A stretch of DNA of 64,000 nucleotides from Trogon surrucura. Lineage: Eukaryota; Chordata; Aves; Trogoniformes; Trogonidae. Made by a program: the position numbers and the translations under genes. The stretch is taken from contig CM036617.1 of NCBI GenBank assembly GCA_020746105.1, positions 144,812,518 through 144,876,517 on the forward strand, read 5' to 3'. Shown one piece after another: positions 62,775 to 64,000 of this stretch. The number at the start of each line of letters is the position of its first letter. The first letter of the stretch is position 1. The notes below the pieces were generated by a model that was not told the origin of the DNA, made no database searches, and saw only the letters and a program-made list of their open reading frames with translations.

Positions 62775-64000
62775 CAAATATAATGTTCATCTTCAAACAG
62801 CTACGTGGCTGTGGGACCAAAGACTTATCAAATAGCATAATAAATGTATCTGCTGCCACTGCCCTAGAGAAAAGATGTAGGTCTGCCACAGTGGTTGACA
62901 TCAGAGCAGGGCTTTGATCCACAGAGCCACCCTCCACAGCTAAGAGGGGCAAAGACTCCAGTGTCAAAAAAAGCAGAAGAGCACCTGCTGCAACAAATCT
63001 GTCTATAAGGTGACATCATATTTAATAATGAAAAAGCGTTGACAGTATTACAGTACTGTAGTTATTTTATGTTAATACATTCTACCATGATTAATAGTAA
63101 TAATAATTTAAAAATTCTAATGTGCAATGTCACAGAATATTTCTAGTTTGAAAAAAACACAATTTTTTATTTTTAGAGAAAGTTTAAATGTCATTGCTCT
63201 GCCATGAAAAGGAGCTTGGTAACAAGTCTTGGTAGCACAGTTCTCAGCTGTCAGCAGCGTGGCTCTGGCTCTGTTCACTTCACTCATGGGGAAACCCTTC
63301 TGCATTTCCTTGTTCACAGAGGGCTGCCTTTCAGTCATCCAAAAGCATATGCTTCAGTGTTGGCAAGGTCGGCTCTATAATTACACAAGTTGCAGAGGCC
63401 GAGTGGAAAAGGATAACCTTTCTTTAGCTTTTTTGTGTCATCCTGTAACTTTTAAATTGGAACAGTACCCCTGCTATCAAATTCAACAGGAGATTTCATA
63501 TAATTTTTTACGAAACTCATTATCTGGGGAATACATTTGCCATCAATTTTAAAGCCAGAAAGGATTGCTACAATCATTTAATGTAATGTAATTAGAAAAC
63601 AGGAGGAAACAATGGAAGCTCAGCCTGCTGGCAGAGAAGCCCTACAGTGCAACTACCTCTTCTTCTACTGTTAGCCTTGCACCTTTCCTGTCCTCTACAC
63701 ACACAAGTTACTCTGAAAGGATAACCTCAGCAGGCAGGCAATCTGGTGGGGCAAAGGACCTACCTTTCCCCACTGAAATTTAGTTAGTGAAGAAACAGCA
63801 AATACAGCTCAAGCCTAAAGTCACAAACACTGTCATTTCAACTCACTTGTCCTTCTTGGGGAGTTTTAAAACAGCTGTGCCCCACAAAAACAGGTGCACG
63901 GGCAGCTCTGCAGGCACTGCCTAACTCCTGAACAGCAGAAAAATAAACACAAGCAAACAGCTACTTAGACTGTGCTAAAAAAAAAGGAAGAGAGAAACAT

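Larger units (their letters stand above)
59950..64000. other. gene-free stretch to the window end
   Basis: No gene is recognised. A lysine-rich plus-strand open frame of up to 191 codons (60599-61174) has no known domain and includes a 16-A homopolymer. A 20-bp near-duplicate occurs at 61365-61400, and a CR1 end at 62723-62774. The remainder is AT-rich and unremarkable. Confidence 0.6.

Noticed and set aside
1-64000. Retrovirus-like elements, LTR pairs, CRISPR arrays, tRNA or rRNA genes
   Set aside because: I found no terminal-repeat pair, primer-binding site, gag/pol/env-like frame, spacer array or tRNA box pattern. Very old or solo LTRs could still escape reading by eye.

Overview
This 64 kb window looks like bird nuclear DNA with no recognisable protein-coding gene. 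The organism call rests on the repeats. About a dozen LINE fragments are of the CR1 type, all 5'-truncated. Most end in the tandem octamer ATTCTATG, which is the hallmark of avian CR1, rather than in poly-A. CR1 pieces add up to roughly 6 kb, about 9% of the window. Their density, the AT-rich background and the scarcity of other mobile DNA fit Aves; the order or species cannot be told from this sequence alone. No tRNA, rRNA, snRNA, CRISPR array, operon or viral gene was seen. The window is either intergenic or lies inside a long intron.

Layout. Positions 1-5352 are single-copy-looking AT-rich DNA. The longest CR1 piece (5353-6610, minus strand) follows, carrying reverse transcriptase (RT) coding sequence with the FADDTKL active-site motif, broken into three frames. 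Then come 6.0 kb of unique sequence with a run of 19 Gs, a scrap of CR1 near 12.65 kb, and a second minus-strand CR1 (14206-14795). From 14.8 to 33.3 kb there is mostly unique sequence with two very short CR1 ends (23.4 and 24.3 kb), a strong 47-nt hairpin (25148-25194) and a ZNF143-like site (18069-18091). A plus-strand CR1 of a different subfamily lies at 33276-33660. A cluster of three plus-strand CR1 pieces occupies 40.26-43.83 kb. The freshest CR1, with 232 open codons, is at 50366-51278. Two diverged copies of what seems to be one older, unnamed repeat lie at 48.3 and 55.3 kb. Another CR1 is at 59158-59949 and a short end piece at 62723-62774.

How it works together. There is no gene system here to reconstruct. 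The CR1 copies are dead retrotransposition products left at different times: at least four 3'-end types can be told apart, and the 50 kb copy is the least damaged. The most useful leads for a host function are sequence signals that need transcript data: a 54-nt candidate exon (45723-45776) with a strong acceptor and donor, and a candidate recursive splice point near 56756. Both are inferences from sequence alone and could be chance.
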